Source: Paenibacillus sp. FSL H8-0332 (GTDB taxonomy: Bacteria > Bacillota > Bacilli > Paenibacillales > Paenibacillaceae). From it: a DNA stretch of 64,000 nucleotides. Made by a program: the position numbers and the translations under genes. The stretch lies in assembly GCF_037963835.1 (NCBI RefSeq), contig NZ_CP150145.1, forward strand, positions 2,666,001 to 2,730,000, given 5' to 3'. This document shows, in pieces, positions 16,657-24,860 of the stretch (within the stretch, counting starts at the first letter, position 1; the number at the start of each line of letters is the position of its first letter). The notes below the pieces were generated by a model that was not told the DNA's origin, searched no databases, and was given only the letters and a program-made list of their open reading frames with translations.

Positions 16657-17229
16657 ATGCCACATAAACTATCGTCTACCCATCTGATTAACCAGGGAGA
16701 TACTTCGATTTACTATCCAGGTACCTCTACCTCAGCTTTTACAGACTCTAATTTTTACAAAAAATGCGGGAAAACTGCAGCCGGTGGAGATATTAAGAAA
16801 TATGGTTGTGCAATTTGCGCTCTTGGGATGTTTATTCTATATAAAGGCAGGTTGTCTAATGCAACCAAATCGAATGTGTATTATGCCGTTGTAGAAGCAA
16901 CAACGAAAGGGACCAATAATGCTGCTGATTTCACGGCAAGTGGATTCACTGCAAAAATCGGAAGTCAGAGCATAGGTGTAACTATTACTCCGATTGCTGA
17001 CGTTTCAGTGGAAGCAGAAAAAGGGAACATCTGCATGATGAGACTTGAACAAAACGGAAACTCCCACTATGTCATTGTGGACGGGCATAACTCCTCGGCT
17101 TCAAATTTTGATAAATATCTGGTGTGCGATCCTGACGGCGGTGTTCAAAAGACTCTGACAGCAACGATGCAGAAAAGAGGATTTTCGGTTAGTGCCTCTG
17201 TAATCACTGAGAGATATAAGCTTAGTTAA
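16657..17229 (+). CDS. C39-like (papain-fold) cysteine protein, 190 aa
   Basis: Not firmly identified. The layout of a C39/papain-like fold is visible: a Cys in YGCAICALGMFILYKG (about residues 49-64), a His in GNSHYVIVDGHN (about 131-141) and an Asp in LVCDPDGG (about 151-158), the order of C39 peptidase triads. There is no signal peptide, ABC domain or membrane segment, so it is not a bacteriocin exporter. A very strong TTAGGAGGT site precedes ATG 16657. The gene is AT-richer than the flanks and stands alone, suggesting acquisition. It could be a toxin, an effector or a non-catalytic relative. Confidence 0.55.
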   Translation: MPHKLSSTHLINQGDTSIYYPGTSTSAFTDSNFYKKCGKTAAGGDIKKYGCAICALGMFILYKGRLSNATKSNVYYAVVEATTKGTNNAADFTASGFTAKIGSQSIGVTITPIADVSVEAEKGNICMMRLEQNGNSHYVIVDGHNSSASNFDKYLVCDPDGGVQKTLTATMQKRGFSVSASVITERYKLS

Positions 17230-17259
17230 GAGCGTCATGATCGCCATTAATAGAGGCTG

Positions 17260-17297
17260 TGTGGGCATGTGCTCATGCAGTCTTTTTTTATAACTCT
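17260..17297 (+). terminator. intrinsic terminator
   Basis: Hairpin with GCATG / CATGC core and outer GGCT / AGTC pairing, followed by seven T. Confidence 0.6.
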
Positions 17298-17397
17298 TAC
17301 AATGGTAACCAAAGGTTTAATTTGGTGCGTGGATGCGGCCTGTTTCTTGTCGCGCCTACGATGGTAAACTTTAGATAAAAACATCTGGGAGGGCATT

Positions 17398-17940
17398 ATG
17401 CGAAAAACAGTACTGGTATTATTGTTCTTGTTTGTATTGACCGCTTGTGCAAATTCAAAGGACGGGGTGACCACCAAACACTTAGCCATCCAAAAGGTGA
17501 ATGATCATAAAGCCATTGTTGAGTATGGAATGAGCCGTGCGGAAGCGGAAGAGGTACTGGGCAAGGGGGAGGAGAAGGATATCGCCAATTCAGTCATGTA
17601 TAGCTCTGGCGTAAGAATTATGTACCGTGAGGATACAGTGGCAGGCATTTCTCTGGGCGAGGAGTCGAAAGATGCGTATGAAACTGTTGGCGGTTTTAAA
17701 GTTGGCATGTCCAAGGATGACTTCAAACAAATCTATGGCGAGCAATATCTGAAGGATATGGAGAGAAACCTGGATTATGCTTACGATTCGATTAACAAGC
17801 GCTATTTGCAGGAGAAAGAATGGGTAGCGAAAGCTGAAGATGACACGAAAATATATGTAATTTCAGCCATGTTCAACGGTAAGGGTGAAGCAGACGCCGT
17901 TGTATTGGTGGATAAGCGAATGGCGATCACGCTTAGGTAA
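17398..17940 (+). CDS. lipoprotein with two SmpA/BamE-like motifs
   Basis: 180-aa lipoprotein with a short signal peptide and lipobox LTAC (Cys17). The mature part has two related segments, IVEYGMSRAEAEEVLGKGEE (about residue 39) and FKVGMSKDDFKQIYGEQY (about 102), the G-M-(S/T)-x-x-(E/D)-x-x-x-x-(L/Y)-G pattern of BamE/SmpA-like beta-alpha folds, suggesting an internal duplication. Gram-positive members of this group have no known role. GGGAGG is upstream of ATG 17398. Codon use is AT-richer than in the main metabolic genes. Confidence 0.7.
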   Translation: MRKTVLVLLFLFVLTACANSKDGVTTKHLAIQKVNDHKAIVEYGMSRAEAEEVLGKGEEKDIANSVMYSSGVRIMYREDTVAGISLGEESKDAYETVGGFKVGMSKDDFKQIYGEQYLKDMERNLDYAYDSINKRYLQEKEWVAKAEDDTKIYVISAMFNGKGEADAVVLVDKRMAITLR

Positions 17941-18087
17941 AAGGGGGGGGCTGAAGATCAAGCATGTGCTAGTATGTTTCTTTGAGCATTGGGGACAGAA
18001 TAGCAATATAGGGACCTTAAAGGCTGGCTTTGTCTACAACGAGTAGTTCTGCCATGATATAATCAATGTATATGATTGGAGTGATAA

Positions 18088-18726
18088 ACGGCTGAGGGCA
18101 AACGGATTAACATCGAAATGCAATTGTTCAATCCATACAATATGGAGAAGCGGACACTTTTCTACTGGAGCGAGATGTATTACCACCAGATTCAAAAAGG
18201 CGACGATTATAGTCAATTGAAGAAGTGTGTGACGATCAATATATTGAACTACTCCTGCCTGCCGAATGACCGCCATCATAATGTCTTTCGCCTGCGGGAA
18301 GATCATACCGGGATATCTCTTAACAATGATCTTGAGATACATGTGATGGAATTAACGAAGCTTGAGGAGCAGGCCGTTCCATTGACTGGTGGTCTGATTA
18401 ACTGGTTATTATTCCTGAAGGGTGTCGAACAACCAAACTGGGAGGTGCTGACCATGAATGAGCCTATGCTAAAAAAAGCAATGGATACGCTGGAGTTCCT
18501 GAGTCAGGATGCCGCTACACGTATGGAATATGATGCCCGGATGAAGTATTTGCGGGATGAGGCGTCGCGGATGAACGGAGCGAAAGCAGAAGGACGAGCA
18601 GAGGGTGAACGAAAAAAGGCAGAGGCAATGGTGCGTGAACTTCTTGCTCTTGGAGTGGAAATTTCCATTATTGTTAGAGCCTCAGGCCTCTCAGAGCAAG
18701 AAGTTTTAAAGTTAAAGTCAGTTTGA
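18088..18726 (+). pseudogene. Rpn/PD-(D/E)XK transposase-like nuclease, 5' truncated
   Basis: Reading begins in mid-gene: AEGKRINIEMQLFNPYNMEK follows directly after an in-frame TAA at 18085. In Rpn (recombination-promoting nuclease/PD-(D/E)XK transposase) proteins this IEMQ motif lies about 70-80 residues from the start, so the N-terminus with the first catalytic acid is missing. The rest is intact to the stop, including the charged helical tail (AKAEGRAEGERKKAEAM, then LSEQEVLKLK) typical of the family. An ATG at 18118 could start a 202-aa remnant but no good ribosome site precedes it. Confidence 0.75.
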
Positions 18727-18750
18727 TAAGGCCATTGATAACAACGAAAA

Positions 18751-18784
18751 ACGAAGCCGATCTTATGATCGGCTTCGTTTCTTT
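18751..18784 (+). terminator. intrinsic terminator
   Basis: Perfect 12-bp stem ACGAAGCCGATC / GATCGGCTTCGT followed by TTCTTT. Confidence 0.8.
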
Positions 18785-18800
18785 AAGGCTTTCCATATAT

Positions 18801-18871
18801 AGGACGGATGGGGTTCGAACCCATGACCCCTACCCTGTCAAGATAGTGCTCTCCCGCTGAGCTACCGTCCT
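18801..18871 (-). tRNA. tRNA-Val(GAC)
   Basis: The minus strand folds as a full cloverleaf of 71 nt: acceptor AGGACGG / CCGTCCT, D arm GCTC / GAGC, anticodon arm CTATC-TTGACAG-GGTAG, variable GGGTC, T arm ATGGG-TTCGAAC-CCCAT. The loop TTGACAG places GAC at positions 34-36, reading GUC/GUU valine codons. No CCA is encoded. It stands alone rather than in an rRNA or tRNA cluster. Confidence 0.92.
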
Positions 18872-19015
18872 GCAACGAGATTTATAATAACACAGGACGT
18901 GAGGGAATGGCAAGAGATTTTTTAATACGCGATAGATGATACCGTTAAGCACGACCCTGTCACACCACCGCAGTGACAAAAACCCACGACACCCCATCCA
19001 TATTAGTTTACAATA

Positions 19016-19387
19016 ATGGTACTTTTTATGAAGCAAGGAGAGGACTGGGTGCTGGTTCGGCACCGTGAGCGGTCCACATGGGAATTTGCCGGCGGGCATA
19101 TTGAGGCGGGTGAGGGTCCCGGGGAAGCTGCGGTAAGAGAGCTCTACGAAGAGACAGGTGCTGAAGAATATGAACTGCATCCGTTATGCATCTATTCGGT
19201 CAGTAGTGAAGACCTGGCAGAGAGCTACGGGATGTTGTATTATGCAGATGTCAAAAAGTTCGGGACTTTGCCCCCGTACGAAATGGCAGAGCTTCGAAGC
19301 TTCAGCGAGCTGCCGCAGGCGGTGACATACCCGGGGATTTACCCCACGCTATATGCAAGACTATGTGAATATCTGAAGCATCTGTGA
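19016..19387 (+). CDS. NUDIX hydrolase, probably shortened at the N-terminus
   Basis: 123-aa protein with a complete Nudix box at about residues 26-48 (GGHIEAGEGP... RELYEETGAE), so it should hydrolyse a nucleoside diphosphate linked to another group, resembling YtkD-type 8-oxo-dGTPases. The first beta strands found before VLFMKQGEDWVLVRHRE in related proteins are nearly absent: an in-frame TAG lies at 19004 and no ribosome site precedes ATG 19016. It may be a truncated gene, fitting the decayed state of its neighbours, or use an internal ATG at 19028. Confidence 0.65.
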   Translation: MVLFMKQGEDWVLVRHRERSTWEFAGGHIEAGEGPGEAAVRELYEETGAEEYELHPLCIYSVSSEDLAESYGMLYYADVKKFGTLPPYEMAELRSFSELPQAVTYPGIYPTLYARLCEYLKHL

Positions 19388-19419
19388 ATCAATTGTAATG
19401 CTGAAAGGAGGCCCAGCTC

Positions 19420-19705
19420 ATGAGTTATGCGATTACGAGGTTTAAGTGTCTTGGCGACTACCTGAGATCACGCCGGGACCGTCTGCAGCCTGAAGCTGTG
19501 AGCTATGGAATCCGGGCCTGCCGGATACTCTTGCTTCTATAGCGAGTGAAGTGCTTAGTGATTTCGGAGGTCTGCCTGATTCTGAGCGCATAATGCTGCG
19601 TCTTCTGTTCCTGGATCTGGAGCTGCGCCGCCGGATGCTGAACTGGGAGGAGTTCTCTCTCTATTCAGTAGGAGTGTACAGAACTTATTATGATATGAAC
19701 CTCAG
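19420..19705 (+). pseudogene. XRE/MmyB-like regulator remnant
   Basis: ATG 19420 (site AAAGGAGG) begins LGDYLRSRRDRLQPE, the start of MmyB-type helix-turn-helix regulators, but the frame ends at a TAG near 19540. A second frame then gives the C-terminal part (SDFGGLPDSERIMLRLLFLD, then LRRRMLNWEEFS). The helix-turn-helix and most of the ligand domain between them are missing, so a large internal deletion plus frameshift is inferred. Confidence 0.7.
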
Positions 19706-19714
19706 GGACCCAAG

Positions 19715-20097
19715 GGAGACCCGGCCTATATCAAAAAATCCGTAGATGCCAGCCTCTATCATCTCGGCGCAGATTATATCGATCTGTACTATCAGCACGG
19801 TCCTGATCCGAACACCCCTATTGAGGAAACCGCCGGTACACTGACTGACCTCTTCAAGGCAGGGAAGATCCGCTATATCGGCTTATCCGAGGCTGCGCCC
19901 CGGCACAGCTGGCCCTAGCTTGGCTTCTTGCACAAGGAGAGCGGATTGTGCCGATTCCAGGCACGAAGCGGCTGGAGCGGTTACAAGAGAACCTCGGAGC
20001 GCTTCAGGTTACTTTGACGGCAGAGGACCTCGCCCGGATTGAGCAGATATCCCCGCAAGGGATTGCAGCCGGAGCGCGTTATCCCGGCCAGAACTAA
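19715..20097 (+). pseudogene. aldo/keto reductase remnant
   Basis: Frame one gives GDPAYIKKSVDASLYHLGAD, YIDLYYQHGPDPNTPIEET and [13 protein letters not shown], middle segments of an aldo/keto reductase; after a deletion the sequence resumes in another frame with [20 protein letters not shown] and [18 protein letters not shown], the normal C-terminus ending at TAA 20097. The N-terminus (with catalytic Asp/Tyr) and about 80 residues between the blocks are gone. It follows the regulator remnant directly; such regulator-reductase pairs are common, so one decayed locus is likely. Confidence 0.75.
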
Positions 20098-20140
20098 AAG
20101 TCATCACACAGAGCGGACAGCCGCTGTGTATTCATCTATA

Positions 20141-21859
20141 TTAATTTCCTGTAGCGTTCTTCTCTGTGCCGCTTGCTTTGGTGAGCGGTATGAGAGGCAG
20201 GACGCTTTTGTCTTTCATCCGCTCTATTTCCTCCTCTATGCGCTGCACCTCTATCCGCTCAAACAGTAATTCAAGCTCCAATATAGGCTGCTCTACCAGG
20301 ACGGATACCGGGTGCCATACAGGCTGTTCTATGGACAGGAAGCCTCTAATCTTCTCGCAGGAGAAGGGGATGAACGGGTTCAGCAGGTTAGACAGATTGG
20401 CAATAATCTGAACACAAGTGTACAGAGTGTTGCCCCCGGCCGCAGGATCATGCTTGATCTGGAGCCACGGCTGCTGCTGATCGAAATACTTGTTGGCCTG
20501 GCGGATATGCGAGAAGATGAACTCCAGGGCTTCCTTGAAATGTCCGGCTTCAATTAACCTTCCTGCTTCCTTATACAGATGCTCCAGACTGCTAACCCAT
20601 GCTTCGTCCAAGACTCCGTCTGGAACTCTGCCATTCCAGGACTTATTCACAAATGCGAGGCTGCGGTTGACGAAATTGCCGAACGCGCCCAGCAGCTCGC
20701 TGTTATGGCTGTAGATGAACTCTCTCCAGGAGAAGTCGGCATCCCGCTTCTCAGGGCCGTTCGCAGTCAGGAAATAACGGACCGAGTCGGGGCCATACCG
20801 GCTGAGAATATCCGGCACCCAGACCGCCCAATTGCGGCTGGTGGAGAATTTCTGCCCTTCCAGGGTCAGGTATTCAGAAGAGAAGATGCGGTCCGGCAGA
20901 TGCAGCTCTTCAACTCCGAGCAGGATAGCAGGCCAGATCAGGCTGTGAAAAGGAATATTGTCCTTTCCGTGCACATAATAAGCAGTTGTAGGCGGCTGTC
21001 CCTCATTATCTTGGCCGGATGGTACGGACCAGAAATCCTCCCAGCGGCCCCCGGTTTCCGCCGCCCACTGCTTGCTGGCGGACAGATAGCCGCTGACGGC
21101 TTCGATCCAGACATAGATTTTCTTGTCTGTGAAGCCTTCGATGGGGACGTCCACGCCCCAGTCCAGATCGCGTGTTGCTGCGCGGTCCTGCAGGCCTTCC
21201 TGCAGATATCTGCGGGTTAGCCGGACGGCGTTGTCTCTCCAGCCCTGCGCGGAATTAGCATATTCTGTGAGTGCTTGCTGGAAGCTGGACAGCGACAGGT
21301 AGTAATGCTGAGTAGAGCGCAGCACAGGCGTAGAGCCGCAGACGGCACAGGTGCGCTCCAACAGATCCACCGGATCGAGAATCGTTGAACAGTAATCGCA
21401 TTGGTCCCCCCGGGCCTGCTGTCCGCAGACCGGGCAGAGGCCATTGACATAACGGTCCGGCAAGAAGCGCTGGTCCTGCTCACAATAGCACTGGAGAGTG
21501 GATTTCTGGTACAGATACCCGTGATCCAGCAGCTTAAGGAACAGCTCCTGCACCGTCCTGTGGTGATGTGCCTGATCGGTCCGGGTATACAAGTCATAGG
21601 TGAAGCCTAAGGCACGGAAGCAATTGGCGAACTCCTTATGATACCTGCTGGCGAATTCACCCGGCGATACACCCTCCTGCGCCGCCTGTACAGCAACGGG
21701 GGTACCGTGGCAGTCACTGCCGGATACATAGAGTACAGCATCGCCTTTGGCACGGTGGTAGCGGGCCAGAATATCTCCCGGAAGAATGCTGGCGAGTCTG
21801 CCCAGATGCAGGGAGCCGTTGGCATAAGGCCAAGCCCCTCCGATAAAAATGTTAGTCAT
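20141..21859 (-). CDS. metG: methionyl-tRNA synthetase, atypical paralogue type
   Basis: 572-aa class I aminoacyl-tRNA synthetase. The HIGH-like motif is GSLHLGRL (about residue 16), the zinc region contains eight cysteines in four pairs (CYCEQ, CPVCG, CDYC, CAVCG, about 125-178), and the KMSKS loop is replaced by KFSTS (Lys337). The C-terminal tRNA-binding/dimerisation domain of standard MetG is lacking. ATG 21859 (MTNIFIGG) follows a GAGGAGGAG site; an upstream in-frame ATG lies inside the T-box terminator. A T-box leader precedes it, so expression should rise when tRNA-Met is uncharged. It is probably a second MetRS beside a housekeeping copy elsewhere. Confidence 0.85.
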   Translation of the reverse strand: MTNIFIGGAWPYANGSLHLGRLASILPGDILARYHRAKGDAVLYVSGSDCHGTPVAVQAAQEGVSPGEFASRYHKEFANCFRALGFTYDLYTRTDQAHHHRTVQELFLKLLDHGYLYQKSTLQCYCEQDQRFLPDRYVNGLCPVCGQQARGDQCDYCSTILDPVDLLERTCAVCGSTPVLRSTQHYYLSLSSFQQALTEYANSAQGWRDNAVRLTRRYLQEGLQDRAATRDLDWGVDVPIEGFTDKKIYVWIEAVSGYLSASKQWAAETGGRWEDFWSVPSGQDNEGQPPTTAYYVHGKDNIPFHSLIWPAILLGVEELHLPDRIFSSEYLTLEGQKFSTSRNWAVWVPDILSRYGPDSVRYFLTANGPEKRDADFSWREFIYSHNSELLGAFGNFVNRSLAFVNKSWNGRVPDGVLDEAWVSSLEHLYKEAGRLIEAGHFKEALEFIFSHIRQANKYFDQQQPWLQIKHDPAAGGNTLYTCVQIIANLSNLLNPFIPFSCEKIRGFLSIEQPVWHPVSVLVEQPILELELLFERIEVQRIEEEIERMKDKSVLPLIPLTKASGTEKNATGN

Positions 21860-21884
21860 ATTTCTCTCCTCCTCAAATTTTGTG

Positions 21885-22195
21885 GACGCAAAAAAGGCAC
21901 TCATCCCCTAAAGGGACGAGAGCCTGTGCTCACGTGTTACCACCCAAATTCATCAATGCCTCGCGGCACCCACCTCTTCAGGTACGTCCGCAGAAAAAAG
22001 CGGGTATACCCTAGCATGGTAACGGATGCAGGTTCCGGCGCAGCCTACGACCCGTTCATGCCGGGGTTCGGTGCGCAGCTCTGAGACCATATTCCCGAGG
22101 GTTTTCTTTGCTCCTTTTCACCGGCCGGAGCTCTCTGTGGAAGAATTGCCAGGGTACTCTTTCTCTTCGCAGCTATTGTGGTTATCCTAATTACT
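21885..22195 (-). promoter_or_regulatory. T-box leader (methionine specifier)
   Basis: The minus strand shows the T-box sequence TGGGTGGTAACACG (rc of about 21934-21947), close to the AGGGTGGNACCGCG consensus, just before a terminator in which GGCACTCATCCCC pairs with GGGACGAGAGCC and a T-run follows (21889-21924). About 140 nt upstream, an ATG triplet (CAT at 22088-22090 on the plus strand) lies in a GGGAATATGGTC context suited to the specifier loop, in accord with methionine. Uncharged tRNA would stabilise the antiterminator. Confidence 0.85.
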
Positions 22196-22199
22196 GGAT

Positions 22200-22229
22200 A
22201 TCATATATGCAAGCCGGGAGATTTGTCAA
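22200..22229 (-). promoter_or_regulatory. sigma-A promoter of the T-box/metG transcript
   Basis: On the minus strand TTGACA (22229-22224), 18-bp spacer and TATGAT (22205-22200), about ten bases ahead of the T-box leader. Confidence 0.65.
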
Positions 22230-22362
22230 CATCATAAGGATATTTGCAATCCACCGTACTCCTGTGCGACAGTAGAGAGTAAGGGCAAACGGGAAGCAGA
22301 GGAATGCCTGATCCGTAGCCTGGAAGTGAAGCGACACAGAGATCAAAAGGAGATTGAGACTA

Positions 22363-23439
22363 TTGCAGGAAAACAAACAGGAGAAAAAAAGCTCGGGCGC
22401 ATGGGGATGGCTGGGCAGCGGGGCGGTATTGCTTCTGCTCAAGGGAAAAGCCATTATCTCTCTGCTTAAGCTGGGTAAAATCGCAGGTCCGCTGATCTCC
22501 ATGATGGTATCGATCTGGGCTTATGCACTAATTTCGCCATGGCAATTCGCTGTGGGCTTCGTTGCGTTATTATTCGTTCATGAGATCGGCCATGTTATCG
22601 CTGCCAAGCGGATCGGACTGCCGGTAAGCGCACCGCTGTTCATTCCTTTTATGGGCGCACTGATTACGATGAAGAAGCAGCCGCTGGATGCCAGAGAGGA
22701 AGCTTATGTCGCTTTTGGCGGCCCTATATTGGGGAGTGTCGGCGCGCTGATCGTGTTCGGAGCAGCCTATTATTATCATAGCCCCTTGTTATATTCACTG
22801 GCTTACATCGGCTTCTTTCTTAACCTGATTAACCTGCTGCCGATCCATCCGCTGGACGGGGGGAGAATTGCCACGGCCGTTACACGCTGGTTATGGCTGG
22901 TAGGGCTCATTGGAGGATTAGCTGTAATCATCTATCTGAAATCTATCCTGTTCGGCATCATCTGGGTAATGTTCGCTTATGATATGTATAAGAAGTACAT
23001 CAGCCGGCGTACGAAGAATCAGATGCATACTGTGCTCAAAAGCTTCCTGATCCCCATCGAGGATCTGCAGAATCAAGGGTATCTGATCCCCGGGCCCGAG
23101 CATAAGCGGGAGCTGCCGTTCACCACCTACAGTGATTTGAACCGCCAGCAATTCGTCGGGGTACGCTGGGATAACCTGGATTACTATGGAACGACAACCA
23201 TGCCGGTGCAGTCTCTGATCGGAAAAGTCAAAGTCGTGCAGCTCGACCAGCTGTATGTGGATGCCAGCCTTCATATGAAGATGACCTGTGAGATCAGCTT
23301 CACGGTATATGACAATGATAAATATTATGAGGTGCCGGCGGCCACCCGCTGGAGATATGGTGCTGCGTATTTTGTGCTTGCCGGAGTTCTCGGGGGCATG
23401 ATGTATCTTGTCCATGTGGTCGGCAATGTAAATCTGTAA
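22363..23439 (+). CDS. site-2 protease family (M50) membrane metalloprotease
   Basis: 358-aa membrane protein with the M50 zinc motif HEIGH (about residue 72) inside a membrane segment and a second metal motif LLPIHPLDGGRI (about 160-170). It has roughly six membrane segments in residues 25-225, then a C-terminal soluble part to residue 330 and a last membrane segment. Such proteases cut transmembrane substrates, but the target is unknown. TTG 22363 is chosen because AGGAG at 22348-22352 gives 10-nt spacing; TTG 22354 is too near. It may be co-transcribed with the small lipoprotein gene. Confidence 0.85.
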   Translation: MQENKQEKKSSGAWGWLGSGAVLLLLKGKAIISLLKLGKIAGPLISMMVSIWAYALISPWQFAVGFVALLFVHEIGHVIAAKRIGLPVSAPLFIPFMGALITMKKQPLDAREEAYVAFGGPILGSVGALIVFGAAYYYHSPLLYSLAYIGFFLNLINLLPIHPLDGGRIATAVTRWLWLVGLIGGLAVIIYLKSILFGIIWVMFAYDMYKKYISRRTKNQMHTVLKSFLIPIEDLQNQGYLIPGPEHKRELPFTTYSDLNRQQFVGVRWDNLDYYGTTTMPVQSLIGKVKVVQLDQLYVDASLHMKMTCEISFTVYDNDKYYEVPAATRWRYGAAYFVLAGVLGGMMYLVHVVGNVNL

Positions 23440-23505
23440 GGATCGTTTATGAACCTCCCGATTCGTCAAAGCTGTAAAGAGCCAAGAAGGAAGAGGGGGT
23501 TCACT

Positions 23506-23721
23506 ATGCGTATGGCAAGAATAGGCTTCATAGGGATTGGAGCATGTCTCCTTCTGGGGATCGCCGGATGTACGGCAGGCAAGCAGGTTCCTGAATATAC
23601 GGATGTTCACAGCATGACCGGACTGGACGGGAGCCTGAATTCACGGGATAGCCTGACCTCGCCGGTTCTGCGGGATGTGTATGATAACTCGATTCCCGAG
23701 GAGGTCTATGACACGCCCTGA
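23506..23721 (+). CDS. small lipoprotein, 71 aa
   Basis: ATG 23506 follows GAGGGGGT with 5-nt spacing; the longer in-frame start at 23449 has no site. A signal peptide (MRMARIGFIGIGACLLLGIAG) ends at lipobox IAGC. The mature 45 residues are acidic and polar with no recognised domain, ending EEVYDTP. Sixty-six bases after the protease gene on the same strand, possibly in one transcript. Confidence 0.6.
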   Translation: MRMARIGFIGIGACLLLGIAGCTAGKQVPEYTDVHSMTGLDGSLNSRDSLTSPVLRDVYDNSIPEEVYDTP

Positions 23722-23831
23722 GTACAGTGTTCAGCGGTTCCTTGCCCGGAAGCTCTCAGGCTCTATACAGGATATTAATAATTCTGTATAATGCTCCATA
23801 TTGATTGGACCTACAGAGAGGAGCCAGGGAG

Positions 23832-24275
23832 ATGGCAGTGGAGATCGTACATGTTACAACAGAGGAACAGCTGCAATTGGCGCTGGAGATCCGCAAGAAG
23901 GTATTTGTGGAAGAACAGAAGGTGCCGGTAGAAGAGGAAATCGACGAATATGATGCCATCAGTGAGCATGTGCATCATTTCCTGCTCATGGAGGGCGGGC
24001 AGCCGGCGGCAACCGGACGGCTGATCTATTATAAAGCGGACACCGCCAAGATGCAGCGGATTGCCGTTCAGGAGGCCTTCCGCGCCAAGGGATACGGACG
24101 TATCCTGCTGCTGGCTATGGAAGAACGGGCCCGTGAGCTGGGTCTGCAGGCGTCGATTCTGGATGCCCAGTGTCAAGCAGAAACCTTTTACAGCAAGCTC
24201 GGCTATGAAGTGATCTCCAAGGAGCCCTTCTATGATGCAGGGATTCTGCATGTAAGAATGAATAAGGCCCTGTAA
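23832..24275 (+). CDS. GNAT acetyltransferase (YjcF/ElaA-like)
   Basis: 147-aa N-acetyltransferase. IRKKVFVEEQKVPVEEEIDE near residue 20 and the acetyl-CoA loop MQRIAVQEAFRAKGYGRILL near residue 80 are characteristic of the YjcF group; the tail SILDAQCQAETFYSKLGYEV completes the fold. ATG 23832 is preceded by AGGGAG; the earlier in-frame start at 23805 lacks spacing. Substrate unknown. Confidence 0.85.
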   Translation: MAVEIVHVTTEEQLQLALEIRKKVFVEEQKVPVEEEIDEYDAISEHVHHFLLMEGGQPAATGRLIYYKADTAKMQRIAVQEAFRAKGYGRILLLAMEERARELGLQASILDAQCQAETFYSKLGYEVISKEPFYDAGILHVRMNKAL

Positions 24276-24366
24276 TCTGCCGGGTACATACTCTTTCGCT
24301 GCTATGGACAAGCTAGAGTCGAGCCAGGATAGATGGCTAATTCTAGTGCGAAGGAGACGATCCTAA

Positions 24367-24603
24367 GTGATGAATCAGGAACGGGAACGCTTTATTGCCG
24401 CCAAACGTAATGGTGACGGGGATCTGACCGGGTTCCAGACTTCGTCCGGGCGTGTGCTGGATTATCAGCAGGCACTCCAGGAAGTACAGTCCGGCAGCAT
24501 CGAAGGGGTCAATGTATTTAAGGGCAAAGATGGCGAAATGTATATCCGCGGCGATGCAGACGGAGATCCTACGAACAATCTGGATCAGCTTCCGCAATTT
24601 TAG
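24367..24603 (+). CDS. DUF3892-like small protein, 78 aa
   Basis: Short soluble protein with the pattern of the DUF3892 family: ERFIAAKRNGDGDLTGFQTS, LDYQQALQEVQSGSIEGVN and VFKGKDGEMYIRGDADG. GTG 24367 is about 10 nt after AAGGAG; ATG 24370 next to it is an equally possible start. The family is found in spore formers; function unknown. A strong terminator follows. Confidence 0.7.
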   Translation: MMNQERERFIAAKRNGDGDLTGFQTSSGRVLDYQQALQEVQSGSIEGVNVFKGKDGEMYIRGDADGDPTNNLDQLPQF

Positions 24604-24624
24604 CCGGGCATAGATAACTGGGAG

Positions 24625-24670
24625 AACGGCCGGACAGGCGTCTTAATGGCGCTGAAGTCCGGCCGTTTCT
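24625..24670. terminator. intrinsic terminator
   Basis: Perfect 11-bp stem AACGGCCGGAC / GTCCGGCCGTT with trailing TTCT. Confidence 0.7.
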
Positions 24671-24860
24671 ATGTGCCCAGGAAGACGCGGGTTTCTCCAA
24701 AAATGCTTTGTTAAAGCCTGCTGTACAGGCCGAAACCGGTTGCAAGAGGGCTTGATTTTCTTTTCTTCTGCAAAAAGAAATAAATCCCTGAATTCTGCGC
24801 AACTTGTCAAAGGCTGAGCAGTATACATTAACAGCATGAATTATTTGGAGGGGCTTTACA

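Noticed and set aside
17941..18087. N-terminus of the Rpn gene in another frame upstream
   Set aside because: The 150 bp before 18088 were read in all forward frames and contain no recognisable start of the family, so a true truncation is preferred to a frameshift.
20098..20140. Terminator after metG
   Set aside because: A small CACAGAGCGG / CCGCTGTG pairing exists but has no T-run on the minus strand; too weak to list.
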